DNA from: an uncultured Oscillospiraceae bacterium
GTDB taxonomy: Bacteria > Bacillota > Clostridia > Oscillospirales > Oscillospiraceae
DNA: 64,000 bases
Reading direction: 5' to 3'
Assembly (NCBI GenBank): GCA_947626315.1
Contig: CANQRQ010000008.1
Location: forward strand, 28,771 to 92,770
Position 1 is the first letter of the stretch, and each line of letters opens with the position of its first letter. Positions 1-8,614 of the stretch are shown piece after piece. Under the pieces are notes generated by a model. That model had not been told where the DNA came from, did no database searches, and saw only the letters and a program-made list of their open reading frames with translations. Made by a program: the position numbers and the translations under genes.

Positions 1-233
1 ATGATCTTGGTAAAATTGCTACGGGTGATGCCCAGGCGGGAGGCGATGGCGGACATGTTCTCCTGCCGCTCCTCGTTCTCCAGCAGATATTCCAGCACCT
101 GCACCTGGGCAAAGGAAAAGGCCACGCCGTTATAGCGCATGTGCTCGGTCTTATAGGAGGCGGCGTAGATGTTGCAGTAGTGTATCAGGGCCTCCACCAG
201 ATCCCGGTATTCTCCCATCCACTCCAGTTTCAC
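1..233 (-). CDS. MarR-family regulator, N-terminal part (runs off window)
   Basis: The first 77 codons are visible; the 3' end lies outside the window. The start is a GTG at 233 preceded by an AAGGGG ribosome binding site about 10 nt upstream, with an in-frame stop just before it. The protein begins VKLEWMGEYRD and reaches a helix-turn-helix with the pattern SAIASRLGITRSNFTKI, matching the recognition region of MarR winged-helix dimers. It is divergent from the hydrolase gene at 414, and a perfect inverted repeat (366-384) lies over that gene's promoter, so the likely role is repression of the hydrolase. The ligand is unknown. The family call rests on the N-terminal half only. Confidence 0.72.
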   Translation of the reverse strand, partial: MKLEWMGEYRDLVEALIHYCNIYAASYKTEHMRYNGVAFSFAQVQVLEYLLENEERQENMSAIASRLGITRSNFTKI

Positions 234-327
234 CGTTCACAAACCCCTTTCCGGCCATGACGTTTTGATAATAGTCATTATAGCATAAAAGCGGCGGGGA
301 AAACTATCAATTTTTTGTAAAAACCGC

Positions 328-356
328 TTGCGTTTTTTGAAGGTTCGCGCTATAAT
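328..356 (+). promoter_or_regulatory. Sigma-A promoter of the alpha/beta hydrolase gene
   Basis: TTGCGT (328-333), a 17-bp spacer and a perfect TATAAT (351-356). The expected start of transcription, near 363, falls at the left edge of the palindrome at 366-384. For the divergent MarR gene a TATAAT is visible on the minus strand (277-282) but its -35 is weak. Confidence 0.7.
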
Positions 357-365
357 AAAGTCAAG

Positions 366-384
366 TTGTTTCCAATGGAAACAA
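366..384. promoter_or_regulatory. Palindromic operator, probable MarR binding site
   Basis: A perfect 8-bp inverted repeat, TTGTTTCC-AAT-GGAAACAA, sits immediately downstream of the -10 box, where a bound dimer would block initiation. Length and symmetry fit a MarR dimer. Assignment to the adjacent MarR gene is inferred from position. Confidence 0.6.
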
Positions 385-413
385 ACGACAAAGAATGAGA
401 AAGGAAGGAAAGT

Positions 414-2453
414 ATGAAAAAGCATAAAAAAACCCTTGTGGTGCTGGCTGTGGCGCTGGTGCTGATCCTGCTGGGCAGCATTCTGGCCAATGTGTTCAAC
501 ACCGGCACGGGCAGCGTGTCTGTCTCGCGCATTAAGTTCGACGCGCTTCACGGCGAGCTCAGCGGGCTGCTGTATATGCCCAAGGACGCCTCTGCGGACA
601 ACCCCAAGCCCACGGTGATCGTCACCCACGGCTACCTGAACTCCGCCGAGATGCAGGACGCCAACGCCATCGAGCTGTCCCGCCGGGGCTTTGTGGTCCT
701 GGCGCTGGATCAGTATGACCACGGCCACTCCAAGATCGACCCCTCCAACTATACCAGCACGGAGTTCTTCGGCCTGTGGCTGCCGTTCTGGGTCAACTCT
801 ATGAATGACGCCGTGCAGTACATGTATGAGCAGCCCTACGTCCTGAAGGACGCGGAGGGCAACGGCCTGATCGGCGTCACCGGCCACTCCATGGGCGGCT
901 TCTCCTCGTCCATGGCCCTGGCGATGGACGAGATGGCCTATCCGGACACCGGCGTGCGGAAGATTTACGCGGGCCTGTCCGAGGGCTCTGACTTCTCCTA
1001 CACCGCCATCGCGGGGGTTGACGCCGCCACGGCGGACGCCCTGGGCGGCGGCCGGATCATGGGCAAGGTAGCGGCCCAGTACGACGAGTTCTTCTTCAAC
1101 GATCCCGCCGAGACCGGCGGCACCGTCCGGCACAAGAACTACGTGGGCACCCCCGAGGCCCAGACCTGGCTGGAGCAGGAGGCCCCCGAAGCCGGCGTGT
1201 GGTATGACACCGCCGACGGCGGCCGCCGCATCATCTACCAGCCGGCCCAGACCCACCCCTGGAACCACTTCTCCAAGGAGACCACCGGCTATGCCATCTC
1301 CTTCTACACCACCGCCTTTGCCGATTATGCCGATCTGCTGACCGACATTGCCCCGGACAACCAGATCTGGCAGTGGAAGGAATTCTTTGAGTGCGTAGCC
1401 CTGGTCGGCTTCGTGCTGCTGTTTGTCCCGGTGGTCACGCTGCTGACCGAGCTGCCCTTCTTCAAGCTGGCCAAGACCGGCGAGCTGGCCGTCCAGCCCT
1501 CCGTCTCCGGCACCGGCGCCAAAGCGGGCACCTTTGCCCTGCTCTTCGGCCTGATCCTGCTGCCCGCCTTCTTCTTCACGCCGTTGATCGACGGCGGAGC
1601 CGGCAGCGCTACGGTGAACTTCCTGCTCTATGCCGGCGTCGTCTTCGGCCTGGCGGGCCTGCTGGGCATCTTCTACAGCCTCAAGGAGACCGAGCACAAG
1701 AAGGCCCTTCTCACCGGCAGCATCTTCGTGACGGTGGCCGGCTCCTGCCTGGCGATCATTGCCCACACCCCCATGTATCAAAACCAGGCCTTCTGGACCT
1801 GCCCCGCCGTCAACGACATCGCCTACTGGACCATTGCCGCCACCTTCATCTCCCTGCTGGCTATGAGCGTGGTGTATCTGGTGTCCAAGGCCAAGAACGG
1901 CACCACCTTCGCCAATTACGGCGTGAGCTTCAAGCCCATGACGATCCTGGCCTCCCTGTGCACGGCGCTGGTGACTATTGTCATCGCCTATGCGGTGCTC
2001 TTCCTGATGGACGCCCTCTTCAAGGCCGACTTCCGGATCTGGACCTTCGCCTTTAAGACCTGGGACGCCAACATCCTGCCGGCGGTGCTGCGCTACCTGC
2101 CCACCTTCTTCCTGTTCTACCTGGTGTCCAGCGCGTCCATCTGCATCAACACCAACACCGAGAAGCTCCAGGGCTGGAAGGGCTATCTGCTGGCAATCGC
2201 CCTGAACGCGGGCGGCATTACTCTGTGGCTGGCCAACCAGTACGGCACCCTCTTTGCCACCGGCGTGTCCGTCCACCCCGAGTCCGCCCTGTCCGGCATT
2301 CTGCTGGTAGCCATGGTGCCCACCCTGGCCATCGCGGCCATCTTCTCCCGGGCCCTGTACAAGCGCACCGGCAACATCTGGACCCCGGCGTTCCTCAACG
2401 GCATTCTCATGACCCTCATGAGCGTGGCGAACACCACGGTGTTCTTCAAGTAA
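414..2453 (+). CDS. Membrane-anchored alpha/beta hydrolase with polytopic C-terminal half
   Basis: A 679-residue protein. An N-terminal membrane anchor (about residues 7-27) is followed by an alpha/beta-hydrolase domain (about 35-300). It has the oxyanion strand VIVTHGYLNS and the nucleophile elbow GHSMGG with Ser158; a HPWNH segment near 282 could supply the catalytic His. From about 325 to the end there are roughly nine hydrophobic helices. The substrate is unknown; an ester or peptide-like compound is plausible. The start has GGAAGGAAAGT upstream. It is single-gene, bounded by a terminator at 2476-2509, and probably controlled by the divergent MarR repressor. The fusion of a hydrolase to a large permease-like membrane half is unusual. 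Confidence 0.75.
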   Translation: MKKHKKTLVVLAVALVLILLGSILANVFNTGTGSVSVSRIKFDALHGELSGLLYMPKDASADNPKPTVIVTHGYLNSAEMQDANAIELSRRGFVVLALDQYDHGHSKIDPSNYTSTEFFGLWLPFWVNSMNDAVQYMYEQPYVLKDAEGNGLIGVTGHSMGGFSSSMALAMDEMAYPDTGVRKIYAGLSEGSDFSYTAIAGVDAATADALGGGRIMGKVAAQYDEFFFNDPAETGGTVRHKNYVGTPEAQTWLEQEAPEAGVWYDTADGGRRIIYQPAQTHPWNHFSKETTGYAISFYTTAFADYADLLTDIAPDNQIWQWKEFFECVALVGFVLLFVPVVTLLTELPFFKLAKTGELAVQPSVSGTGAKAGTFALLFGLILLPAFFFTPLIDGGAGSATVNFLLYAGVVFGLAGLLGIFYSLKETEHKKALLTGSIFVTVAGSCLAIIAHTPMYQNQAFWTCPAVNDIAYWTIAATFISLLAMSVVYLVSKAKNGTTFANYGVSFKPMTILASLCTALVTIVIAYAVLFLMDALFKADFRIWTFAFKTWDANILPAVLRYLPTFFLFYLVSSASICINTNTEKLQGWKGYLLAIALNAGGITLWLANQYGTLFATGVSVHPESALSGILLVAMVPTLAIAAIFSRALYKRTGNIWTPAFLNGILMTLMSVANTTVFFK

Positions 2454-2475
2454 GCTTTCAGCAAGTTCTCATTAA

Positions 2476-2509
2476 GGGAGCCGCGGTTCATTATGCTGCG
2501 GCTCCTTTT
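2476..2509 (+). terminator. Rho-independent terminator after hydrolase
   Basis: GGAGCCGC (2477-2484) pairs with GCGGCTCC (2498-2505), followed by TTTTC. It lies 23 nt after the stop codon. Confidence 0.8.
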
Positions 2510-2545
2510 CTATATGTTTTTCATTATGTAAATTAAATTATGTTA

Positions 2546-2587
2546 ACTCCCTGGGAGTTCCTGCCGCGGCAGGAGCTCCCAGGGAGT
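2546..2587 (-). terminator. 42-nt near-perfect palindrome, probable end of the cysS operon
   Basis: ACTCCCTGGGAG..., centred on CCGCGG at 2566/2567, is self-complementary over 21 bp with a single U.G-type mismatch. It lies 21 nt past the cysS stop. The minus-strand exit is A/T-rich but lacks a clean T run, so it may be an RNA-stabilising 3' hairpin as well as a terminator. Confidence 0.55.
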
Positions 2588-2608
2588 GTTTACAGAGCAT
2601 TGAGCAGC

Positions 2609-4060
2609 TCAGATCCTTCTCCATTTGGCGCCGTGGGGGATATCGGTGACCTCGATCCCTTCTGCCTTCAGCTCGTCCCGGATGCGGTCGGCCTCGGCAA
2701 AGTTCTTGACCTTCTTGGCCTCCTGCCGGGCCTGGATCTTGGCCTCCACGGCAGGGTCGCTCTCGCCGGATTCGGACACGATGGTGAACTGCCCGGCGGT
2801 GACGGCCTGGCGCTTCAGTTCCTCCCGCTTCTTCTCGCTCCTGGCGGCCAGGTCCAGGCTCAGCACCCGGTCAAAGTCCCCGATGGCGGCCAGTTTGGTG
2901 GCGTCGTTGGTCTTGGCCTTGAACACGTCATACACGGCGGTGACGGCCAGGGAGGTGTTCAGGTCGTTGTCCAGGGCGGCCTGGAAGCGCTCCTTCAGAG
3001 CGGCCAGGGCGGCCTGGTCCACCGGGCCGTCCTCCGGCTTCAGAGCGGCGATGCGGGCGATCAGCTTGTTGTAGGCCAGCTGGGCGTTGTCCAGGTTCTC
3101 CCAGGTGAAAACCAGGGCCTTGCGGTAGTGGCTCTGGAGGCAGAAGAAGCGGTAGGCCAGAGGGTCGTAGCCCTTCTGCTCCAGCAGGCTTACGGTGAGA
3201 AATTCCCCGCTGGACTTGCTCATTTTGCCGGAGTTGGTGTTCAGGTGGGCCACGTGGAACCAGGTGTTGCACCACTTGTGCCCCAGATAGGACTCAGACT
3301 GGGCGATCTCGTTGGTGTGGTGGGGGAAGGCGTTGTCCACCCCGCCGCAGTGGATGTCCAGATCCTCGCCCAGGTGCTTCATGGAGATGCCGGAGCACTC
3401 AATGTGCCAGCCGGGGTAGCCCACGCCCCAGGGGGAATCCCACTTCAGGGCCTGGTCCTCAAACTTGGACTTGGTGAACCAGAGCACAAAGTCGTTCTTG
3501 TTGTGCTTGTTGGTGTCCTCTTCCACGCCCTCCCGGACGCCCACATCCAGGTCCTCGGCGGTGAAGTCGTTGAAAATGTAATAGCGCTCCAGTTTGGAGG
3601 TGTCAAAGTACACGTTGCCGCCGGCAAAATAGGCGTAGCCGGTGTCCATGAGCTTGGATATGATCTTGATATACTCGTCGATGCAGTTGGTGGCGGGCTC
3701 CACCACGTCGGGGGTCTTGATGTTCAGCTTGGCGCAGTCAGAGAAAAAGGCGTCGGTGTAGAATTTGGCGATCTCCATGACGGTCTTGTGCTCCCGGCGG
3801 GCGCCCTTGAGCATCTTGTCCTCGCCCTCGTCGGCGTCGGAGGTCAGGTGGCCCACGTCGGTGATGTTCATCACCCGCTTGACCGGGTAGCCCTCATAGC
3901 GCAGGGCCTTCTCCAGCACGTCCTCCATGATGTAGCTGCGCAGGTTGCCGATATGGGCGTAGTGGTACACCGTGGGGCCACAGGTGTACATCTTCACAAT
4001 GTCCGGATGGTTGGGGACAAAATCTTCCCGTTTACGGGTGGCAGAGTTGTAAAGCTTCAT
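2609..4060 (-). CDS. cysS: Cysteinyl-tRNA synthetase
   Basis: A 483-residue class I aminoacyl-tRNA synthetase that charges tRNA-Cys in the cytoplasm. Near the N-terminus it has CGPTVYHYAHIGN, containing the zinc-ligand Cys and the HIGH-type motif (HIGN). The zinc-site region WHIECS follows mid-protein, then the KMSKS signature (GKMSKSSGEF) and an anticodon-binding C-terminus. The start is preceded by AAAGGAG. It is the last gene of a long minus-strand cluster, 12 nt after pgsA, and is followed by the palindrome at 2546-2587. Length is normal for the family. Confidence 0.97.
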   Translation of the reverse strand: MKLYNSATRKREDFVPNHPDIVKMYTCGPTVYHYAHIGNLRSYIMEDVLEKALRYEGYPVKRVMNITDVGHLTSDADEGEDKMLKGARREHKTVMEIAKFYTDAFFSDCAKLNIKTPDVVEPATNCIDEYIKIISKLMDTGYAYFAGGNVYFDTSKLERYYIFNDFTAEDLDVGVREGVEEDTNKHNKNDFVLWFTKSKFEDQALKWDSPWGVGYPGWHIECSGISMKHLGEDLDIHCGGVDNAFPHHTNEIAQSESYLGHKWCNTWFHVAHLNTNSGKMSKSSGEFLTVSLLEQKGYDPLAYRFFCLQSHYRKALVFTWENLDNAQLAYNKLIARIAALKPEDGPVDQAALAALKERFQAALDNDLNTSLAVTAVYDVFKAKTNDATKLAAIGDFDRVLSLDLAARSEKKREELKRQAVTAGQFTIVSESGESDPAVEAKIQARQEAKKVKNFAEADRIRDELKAEGIEVTDIPHGAKWRRI

Positions 4061-4072
4061 AAGGATTCTCCT

Positions 4073-4591
4073 TTAATCCAAATCTTTAAACACATCCCGG
4101 TTTACATAAAAATACTCGATCCCGGAATAGACAGTGGTGAGCAGAATAACAGCGGTGGATATTATGTTAACTAAACGAAACTGGGGGAACAGAAGCATGG
4201 CGCACAGGCCCACCATGGTGCAGGCAGTCTTGATCTTGCCGGACCAGGCGGCGGCGATGACCCGGCTGCGCTCCACGGCGATCAGCCGCAGGCCGGACAC
4301 GGCAAACTCCCGAAACAGCACAATGGCCACGACCCAGCCGGGCATGCTGCCCTTTTCCACAAAGAAGCACATGGCGGAGAGCACCAGCACCTTATCCGCC
4401 AGAGGGTCCATGAATTTGCCGAAATTGCTGATCTGGTTGTAGTGCCGGGCGATATAGCCGTCCAGCATGTCTGAGAGACAGGCGATGATGTAGACCGCGA
4501 GGGCCCACCGGAGCTGCCCGGCATAGGCGAGAACCAGAAAAACCGGGATCATCAGGACCCGGGCGATGGTGATTTTGTTGGCAGTGGTCAT
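4073..4591 (-). CDS. pgsA: CDP-diacylglycerol--glycerol-3-phosphate 3-phosphatidyltransferase
   Basis: A 172-residue polytopic membrane enzyme that makes phosphatidylglycerol phosphate from CDP-diacylglycerol and glycerol-3-phosphate. The CDP-alcohol phosphotransferase signature is complete, with DMLDGYIAR followed by GKFMDPLADK, giving all the catalytic aspartates. Its ATG overlaps the rimO stop by 4 nt (ATGA), implying translational coupling. The rimO-pgsA pairing near recA is common in Clostridia. Confidence 0.95.
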   Translation of the reverse strand: MTTANKITIARVLMIPVFLVLAYAGQLRWALAVYIIACLSDMLDGYIARHYNQISNFGKFMDPLADKVLVLSAMCFFVEKGSMPGWVVAIVLFREFAVSGLRLIAVERSRVIAAAWSGKIKTACTMVGLCAMLLFPQFRLVNIISTAVILLTTVYSGIEYFYVNRDVFKDLD

Positions 4592-5910
4592 AAGTCCGCC
4601 TCCCGTCCGTATAAGATGCCGTCCTCGGCGGACTGGATGAGGACATCCACCATGTCCCCGTCCTCACAGGCGCCCTCAAAGAGGACCTGGCCGTCGATCT
4701 CCGGCGAGTCCGCGTAACATCGGCCGCTGAGCAGGCCGTTTTCCTCGTCCCAGCCCTCGCAGAGGACCCGGAGGGTTTTGCCCACCAGGCTCTGACAGAA
4801 GGCGTCCATGATCGGGGCCTGCAGCTCCATTATAAGGTCAGCCCGGCGCTGGGCCTCCTCCTCGCTGGGGCGGGGCATAGCCGCTGCCGGCGTACCCTCC
4901 TCCGGGGAGAAGGGGAAGACCCCCACCCGCTCGATTTTGGCCTCCCGCAGAAAGGCGCAGAGCTCTTCAAACTCCGCCTCCCCCTCGCCGGGCAGGCCGG
5001 CGATCAGGCTGGTGCGCAGCACCAGGCCGGGAATACATCGGCGCAGCCGGGCGAAAAGGGAACGGATCTCGTCCCCGGTGCCCCGGCGGTTCATGCGCTT
5101 GAGAAGAGCGTTATTGATATGCTGGATGGGAATATCCAGGTATTTGACAATTTTATCGTTGCGGGCGATCTCTTCGATCAGCTCGTCGTCAAACTGGTCC
5201 GGGTAGAGATAGTGGAGCCGGATCCACTCCACCCCGTCTATCTTGGCCAGCTCCCGGCAGAGGGCGGCCAGGCGGCGCTCCCCGTACAGGTCCGTCCCGT
5301 AACGGGTGATATCCTGGGCGATGACAATGAGCTCCTTGACCCCGTGCTCCGCCAGGTCCCTGGCCTCGGCCAGCACGTTTTCCATGGAGCGGGAGCGGTA
5401 GCGGCCCCGGATGTAGGGAATGGCGCAGAAGGCGCAGAAATTGTCGCAGCCCTCGGCGATCCGCAGATAGGCCCAGGCGGGCCCGGTGGACAGCACCCGG
5501 GGGATCTCCTCCACCGGGGCGCTGTTGCTGGCAAAGAGGCGGGTCGTCCGGCCCTCCAGCACGCCCTTGGCCGCCTGGACGATGGCGGAAAAGCTGCCCA
5601 CGCCCAGCACCGCGTCGATCTCCGGCAGCTCCTGGAGGATGCTGTCCTTGTACCGCTCCGCCAGGCAGCCGGTGACGATCAGGCCGCCCAGACGGCCGGC
5701 CTTTTTCAGCTCCGCCATCTGGAGAATGTTGTCGATGGCCTCGGTCTTGGCGGCCTCGATAAAGCCGCAGGTGTTCACAATGACCAGGTCCGCCCCGTCC
5801 GGGTCGGGCACCAGCTTAAAGCCCGCCTCGTCCATCAGGTACAGCATCTGTTCGCTGTTGACCAGATTCTTGGCGCAGCCCAGCGAGATCATGGCATAGG
5901 TCTGTTCCAT
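4588..5910 (-). CDS. rimO: Ribosomal protein S12 methylthiotransferase
   Basis: A 440-residue radical-SAM methylthiotransferase that modifies a conserved aspartate of ribosomal protein S12. An N-terminal UPF0004 domain starts MISLGCAKNLVNSE and carries its own cysteines for a second 4Fe-4S cluster. The radical-SAM CxxxCxxC lies in EGCDNFCAFC, and a C-terminal TRAM domain ends the protein. The LGCAKN...NSEQM start and the GCDNFCAFCAIP context favour RimO over MiaB. The ATG overlaps the recX stop by one base and has GAGGAAG upstream. Confidence 0.95.
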   Translation of the reverse strand: MEQTYAMISLGCAKNLVNSEQMLYLMDEAGFKLVPDPDGADLVIVNTCGFIEAAKTEAIDNILQMAELKKAGRLGGLIVTGCLAERYKDSILQELPEIDAVLGVGSFSAIVQAAKGVLEGRTTRLFASNSAPVEEIPRVLSTGPAWAYLRIAEGCDNFCAFCAIPYIRGRYRSRSMENVLAEARDLAEHGVKELIVIAQDITRYGTDLYGERRLAALCRELAKIDGVEWIRLHYLYPDQFDDELIEEIARNDKIVKYLDIPIQHINNALLKRMNRRGTGDEIRSLFARLRRCIPGLVLRTSLIAGLPGEGEAEFEELCAFLREAKIERVGVFPFSPEEGTPAAAMPRPSEEEAQRRADLIMELQAPIMDAFCQSLVGKTLRVLCEGWDEENGLLSGRCYADSPEIDGQVLFEGACEDGDMVDVLIQSAEDGILYGREADL

Positions 5911-6521
5911 CAGTCTTCCTCGATTTCCGTGTGACAGCGCGCCATGGCGGAGCGGATCTCCTCCCAGGAGTAGCCCCGGCGATAGAGGGCGGCGCTGAGT
6001 TTTCGTACCTGTTCCCGGTCCTCCGGGTCCTTCAGGCGGGCGGCGATCAGGCGGTCCAGCTTTTCATCCGGCTCCGGCAGTTCCGCCAGGGCCTCCTCCC
6101 AGAGCTCCCGGGGGATGCCCCGGCGCTGCAGCTCGGCCCGGACCCGCCCGGCCCCGTAGCCCTTGGCGGCGTAGTGCCGGACCACCGCGGCGGCGTAGCG
6201 CCCGTCGTCCAGAAAGCCACGCTCCTCCAGCCACTGGGCGCAGTATTCGACGCTGTCCTCCGTCTCGCCCTTCTGCAGCAGCTTGCTTTTCAGCTCTTTT
6301 CGGGACATCTGCCGCCGGGAGAGAACCTCCAGGGCCCGGTCCCGGGCAAGGGAACGGGCGGAGAGCCGCCGGAGCTCCTCCAGCGCCTCTCCGTCCAGTT
6401 CTTTGCCGGTATAAAGGCGCAGCTCCGTAACAGCGCCCAGGGAAGATTTGATTTCCGCGCCGTCCTCCAGGACTACCGTGCAGCGGTCGCCGGAGGTCTG
6501 CCGGATGGCGGTAATAAGCAT
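5910..6521 (-). CDS. recX: Regulatory protein RecX
   Basis: About 203 residues of charged three-helix repeats, typical of RecX, which caps RecA filaments and inhibits recombinase activity. Recognisable elements include ALEVLSRRQMSRKELKSKL and WLEERGFLDDGRYA. The ATG at 6521 (MLITAIRQ) is preferred because AGGAACAG lies just upstream; an earlier in-frame TTG at 6542 lacks a site. It is 62 nt downstream of recA, the usual arrangement for antagonist and target. Confidence 0.9.
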   Translation of the reverse strand: MLITAIRQTSGDRCTVVLEDGAEIKSSLGAVTELRLYTGKELDGEALEELRRLSARSLARDRALEVLSRRQMSRKELKSKLLQKGETEDSVEYCAQWLEERGFLDDGRYAAAVVRHYAAKGYGAGRVRAELQRRGIPRELWEEALAELPEPDEKLDRLIAARLKDPEDREQVRKLSAALYRRGYSWEEIRSAMARCHTEIEED

Positions 6522-6583
6522 AGTCTGTTCCTGCTTGTACAAAGTACTTGATTGTTCTCAGCCTCTGGGGCCCCGGCGAAGGC

Positions 6584-7684
6584 TTATCCCTCTTCAAAGT
6601 CCGCCGCGCTCACGTCCACCGCCCGGCCGGAGGCCTGGGCGGCCTTCCGGGCCTGGGGGCTCATGAGCTTATAAAAGTTCTCCCGAATCTCCTTTTCCAG
6701 CTTGTCCCGGGCTTCCTCGTTGTTGTTGAGGTATTCCTTCACCCCGTCCCGGCCCTGGATCCGCTGGCCGTTGACGGTGAACCAGGCGCCGGCCTTGTCG
6801 ATCAGCTCCAGCTTCACGCCCAGGTCGATGATCTCGCCCACCCGGGAGATGCCCTCGCCGTACATGATGTCAAACTCCGCCTCCCGGAAGGGGGGCGCCA
6901 CCTTGTTCTTGACCACCTTGGCCCGGGTGCGGTTGCCGATCATCTCTCCGTTGACCTTCAGGGTCTCGATCCGGCGCACGTCGATGCGCACGGAGGCGTA
7001 ATACTTCAGGGCCAGGCCGCCGGGCGTGGTCTCCGGGTTGCCGTACATCACGCCGATCTTCTGCCGCAGCTGGTTGATGAAGATCACGGTGCAGTTGTTC
7101 TTGGAGATGGCGCCGGCCAGGCGGCGCATGGCCTGGGACATGAGCCGGGCCAGAGCGCCCACCACCGTGTCGCCCACCTCGCCCTCCAGCTCGGAGCGGG
7201 GGATCAGGGCTGCCACAGAGTCCACCACCAGCACGTCAATGGCGCCGGAGCGGACCAGGGACTCGGCAATGTCCAGCGCCTGCTCGCCAGTGTCCGGCTG
7301 GGAGATCAGCAGGCTGTCAATATCCACGCCCAGGGCCCGGGCATAGGCCGGCTCCAGCGCGTGCTCCACGTCGATGTAGGCCGCCTCGCCGCCGTTTTTC
7401 TGGGCGGAGGCTACCACGTGCAGGGCCAGGGTGGTCTTGCCGGAGGCCTCGGGGCCGTAGATCTCCACGATGCGCCCCCGGGGGACGCCGCCGATGCCCA
7501 GGGCCATGTCCAGGGACAGGGAACCGGTGGACAGAGCCTCTACGTTCACGGGGATATCGTCCCCCAAGCGCATGATGGTGCCCTTGCCGTAGTCCTTCTC
7601 GATCTTGGCGATAGCCGTCTCCAGGGCCTTCTTTTTATCGCTTATCGCGGGGGCGGCCACAGGGGCCTTCTTCTTTTCTGCCAT
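6584..7684 (-). CDS. recA: Recombinase RecA
   Basis: A 366-residue DNA-dependent ATPase that forms filaments on single-stranded DNA for homologous recombination and SOS induction. The Walker A motif is GPEASGKTT. Other landmarks are [10 protein letters not shown], the VVDSVAAL Walker B, and the [21 protein letters not shown] region bearing the DNA-binding loops. Length is as expected and GGAGAGAG precedes the ATG. No LexA box is apparent in the short gap to prmC, which suggests read-through transcription from upstream genes. Confidence 0.98.
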   Translation of the reverse strand: MAEKKKAPVAAPAISDKKKALETAIAKIEKDYGKGTIMRLGDDIPVNVEALSTGSLSLDMALGIGGVPRGRIVEIYGPEASGKTTLALHVVASAQKNGGEAAYIDVEHALEPAYARALGVDIDSLLISQPDTGEQALDIAESLVRSGAIDVLVVDSVAALIPRSELEGEVGDTVVGALARLMSQAMRRLAGAISKNNCTVIFINQLRQKIGVMYGNPETTPGGLALKYYASVRIDVRRIETLKVNGEMIGNRTRAKVVKNKVAPPFREAEFDIMYGEGISRVGEIIDLGVKLELIDKAGAWFTVNGQRIQGRDGVKEYLNNNEEARDKLEKEIRENFYKLMSPQARKAAQASGRAVDVSAADFEEG

Positions 7685-7701
7685 GTCTGTCTCTCTCCTT
7701 G

Positions 7702-8586
7702 TCAGTCAATTGCTTCGCTGTCCGGCTCACCGGGCATCTGCCCCACCACCACGCGCTCTACGCCGGCGCTGTCCTTATGGGTCCAGGAGCCGGTGAAGCC
7801 GCCGCTGAGGAGCATCTCCTTCACGGCCGCCGCCTGGTCCTCGCCCACCTCAAAGACCAGGTATCCGCCCGGATGGAGCAGGGATTTCCAGTATTTAATG
7901 ATAGATTTATAGAATTTCAGGCCGTCCTCGCCGCCGTCCAGAGCCCAGATGGGCTCAAAGTCCCGCACGGAGGCGTCCAGGGTGATGATCTCGGCGCTGG
8001 GTATGTAGGGCGGGTTGGAAACGATCATGTCGAACTGACCGATCCCCAGGGGAGGGGAGGCCAGGGCGTCCGCCTGCATGCAGAGGACCCGGGAGCTCAG
8101 CCGGTTGGAGGCGATGTTGCTGCGGCTCACCTCCAGGGCGCTGGCGCTGATATCCACCGCCACCAGCTTGGAGGCGGGCAGCTCGTGCCCCAGGGCGCAG
8201 GCGATGCAGCCGCTGCCGCAGCACAGGTCCAGGATCCGGGCGTCCATTTTCTTGCCGATCAGCAGATACTTGGACACGTCCACCAGAAGCTCCGTGTCCG
8301 GACGGGGGATGAGCACGTCCGGCGTCACGGTCATGGGCAGGCCGTAGAACTCCCAGGAGCCGGTGATGTAGGCCACCGGTTCCCCCCGGAGGCGGCGGGC
8401 GGTGTAGTCCATCACCTTGTTCTCCACCTCGTTGGCGGTGTACAGGTTCATGTCCCGCAAGAGCTGGGCCGTGGTCTTGCCCGCGGCCTGGGCCACCAGA
8501 ATGCGGGCCTCCAGATTGTAGTTTTCAATGCCGCACTTGCGCAGAATGTTCCGGGCGGCCAGATAGATATCGCTGTAGGTTTTCAT
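7702..8586 (-). CDS. prmC: Peptide chain release factor N5-glutamine methyltransferase
   Basis: A 294-residue SAM-dependent enzyme that methylates the GGQ glutamine of release factors. An N-terminal helical domain is followed by a Rossmann methyltransferase fold with the SAM loop [10 protein letters not shown] and the substrate motif SNPPYIPS. It ends with a [12 protein letters not shown] segment typical of the family. GAGGAGGTCCAC precedes the ATG. Neighbouring yqhQ is a frequent partner of prmC in Firmicutes, though prfA itself is not in the window. Confidence 0.95.
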   Translation of the reverse strand: MKTYSDIYLAARNILRKCGIENYNLEARILVAQAAGKTTAQLLRDMNLYTANEVENKVMDYTARRLRGEPVAYITGSWEFYGLPMTVTPDVLIPRPDTELLVDVSKYLLIGKKMDARILDLCCGSGCIACALGHELPASKLVAVDISASALEVSRSNIASNRLSSRVLCMQADALASPPLGIGQFDMIVSNPPYIPSAEIITLDASVRDFEPIWALDGGEDGLKFYKSIIKYWKSLLHPGGYLVFEVGEDQAAAVKEMLLSGGFTGSWTHKDSAGVERVVVGQMPGEPDSEAID

Positions 8587-8614
8587 GTGGACCTCCTGTC
8601 TCTGTCTCTTTCGG

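Noticed and set aside
237..2276. Long open frame (679 codons) on the strand opposite the alpha/beta hydrolase
   Set aside because: It mirrors the hydrolase gene, has low-complexity Gly/Val/Gln/His composition, no ribosome binding site and no recognisable domain. Many such frames arise opposite GC-rich genes in this window (for example opposite recA, nagB and the GTPase).
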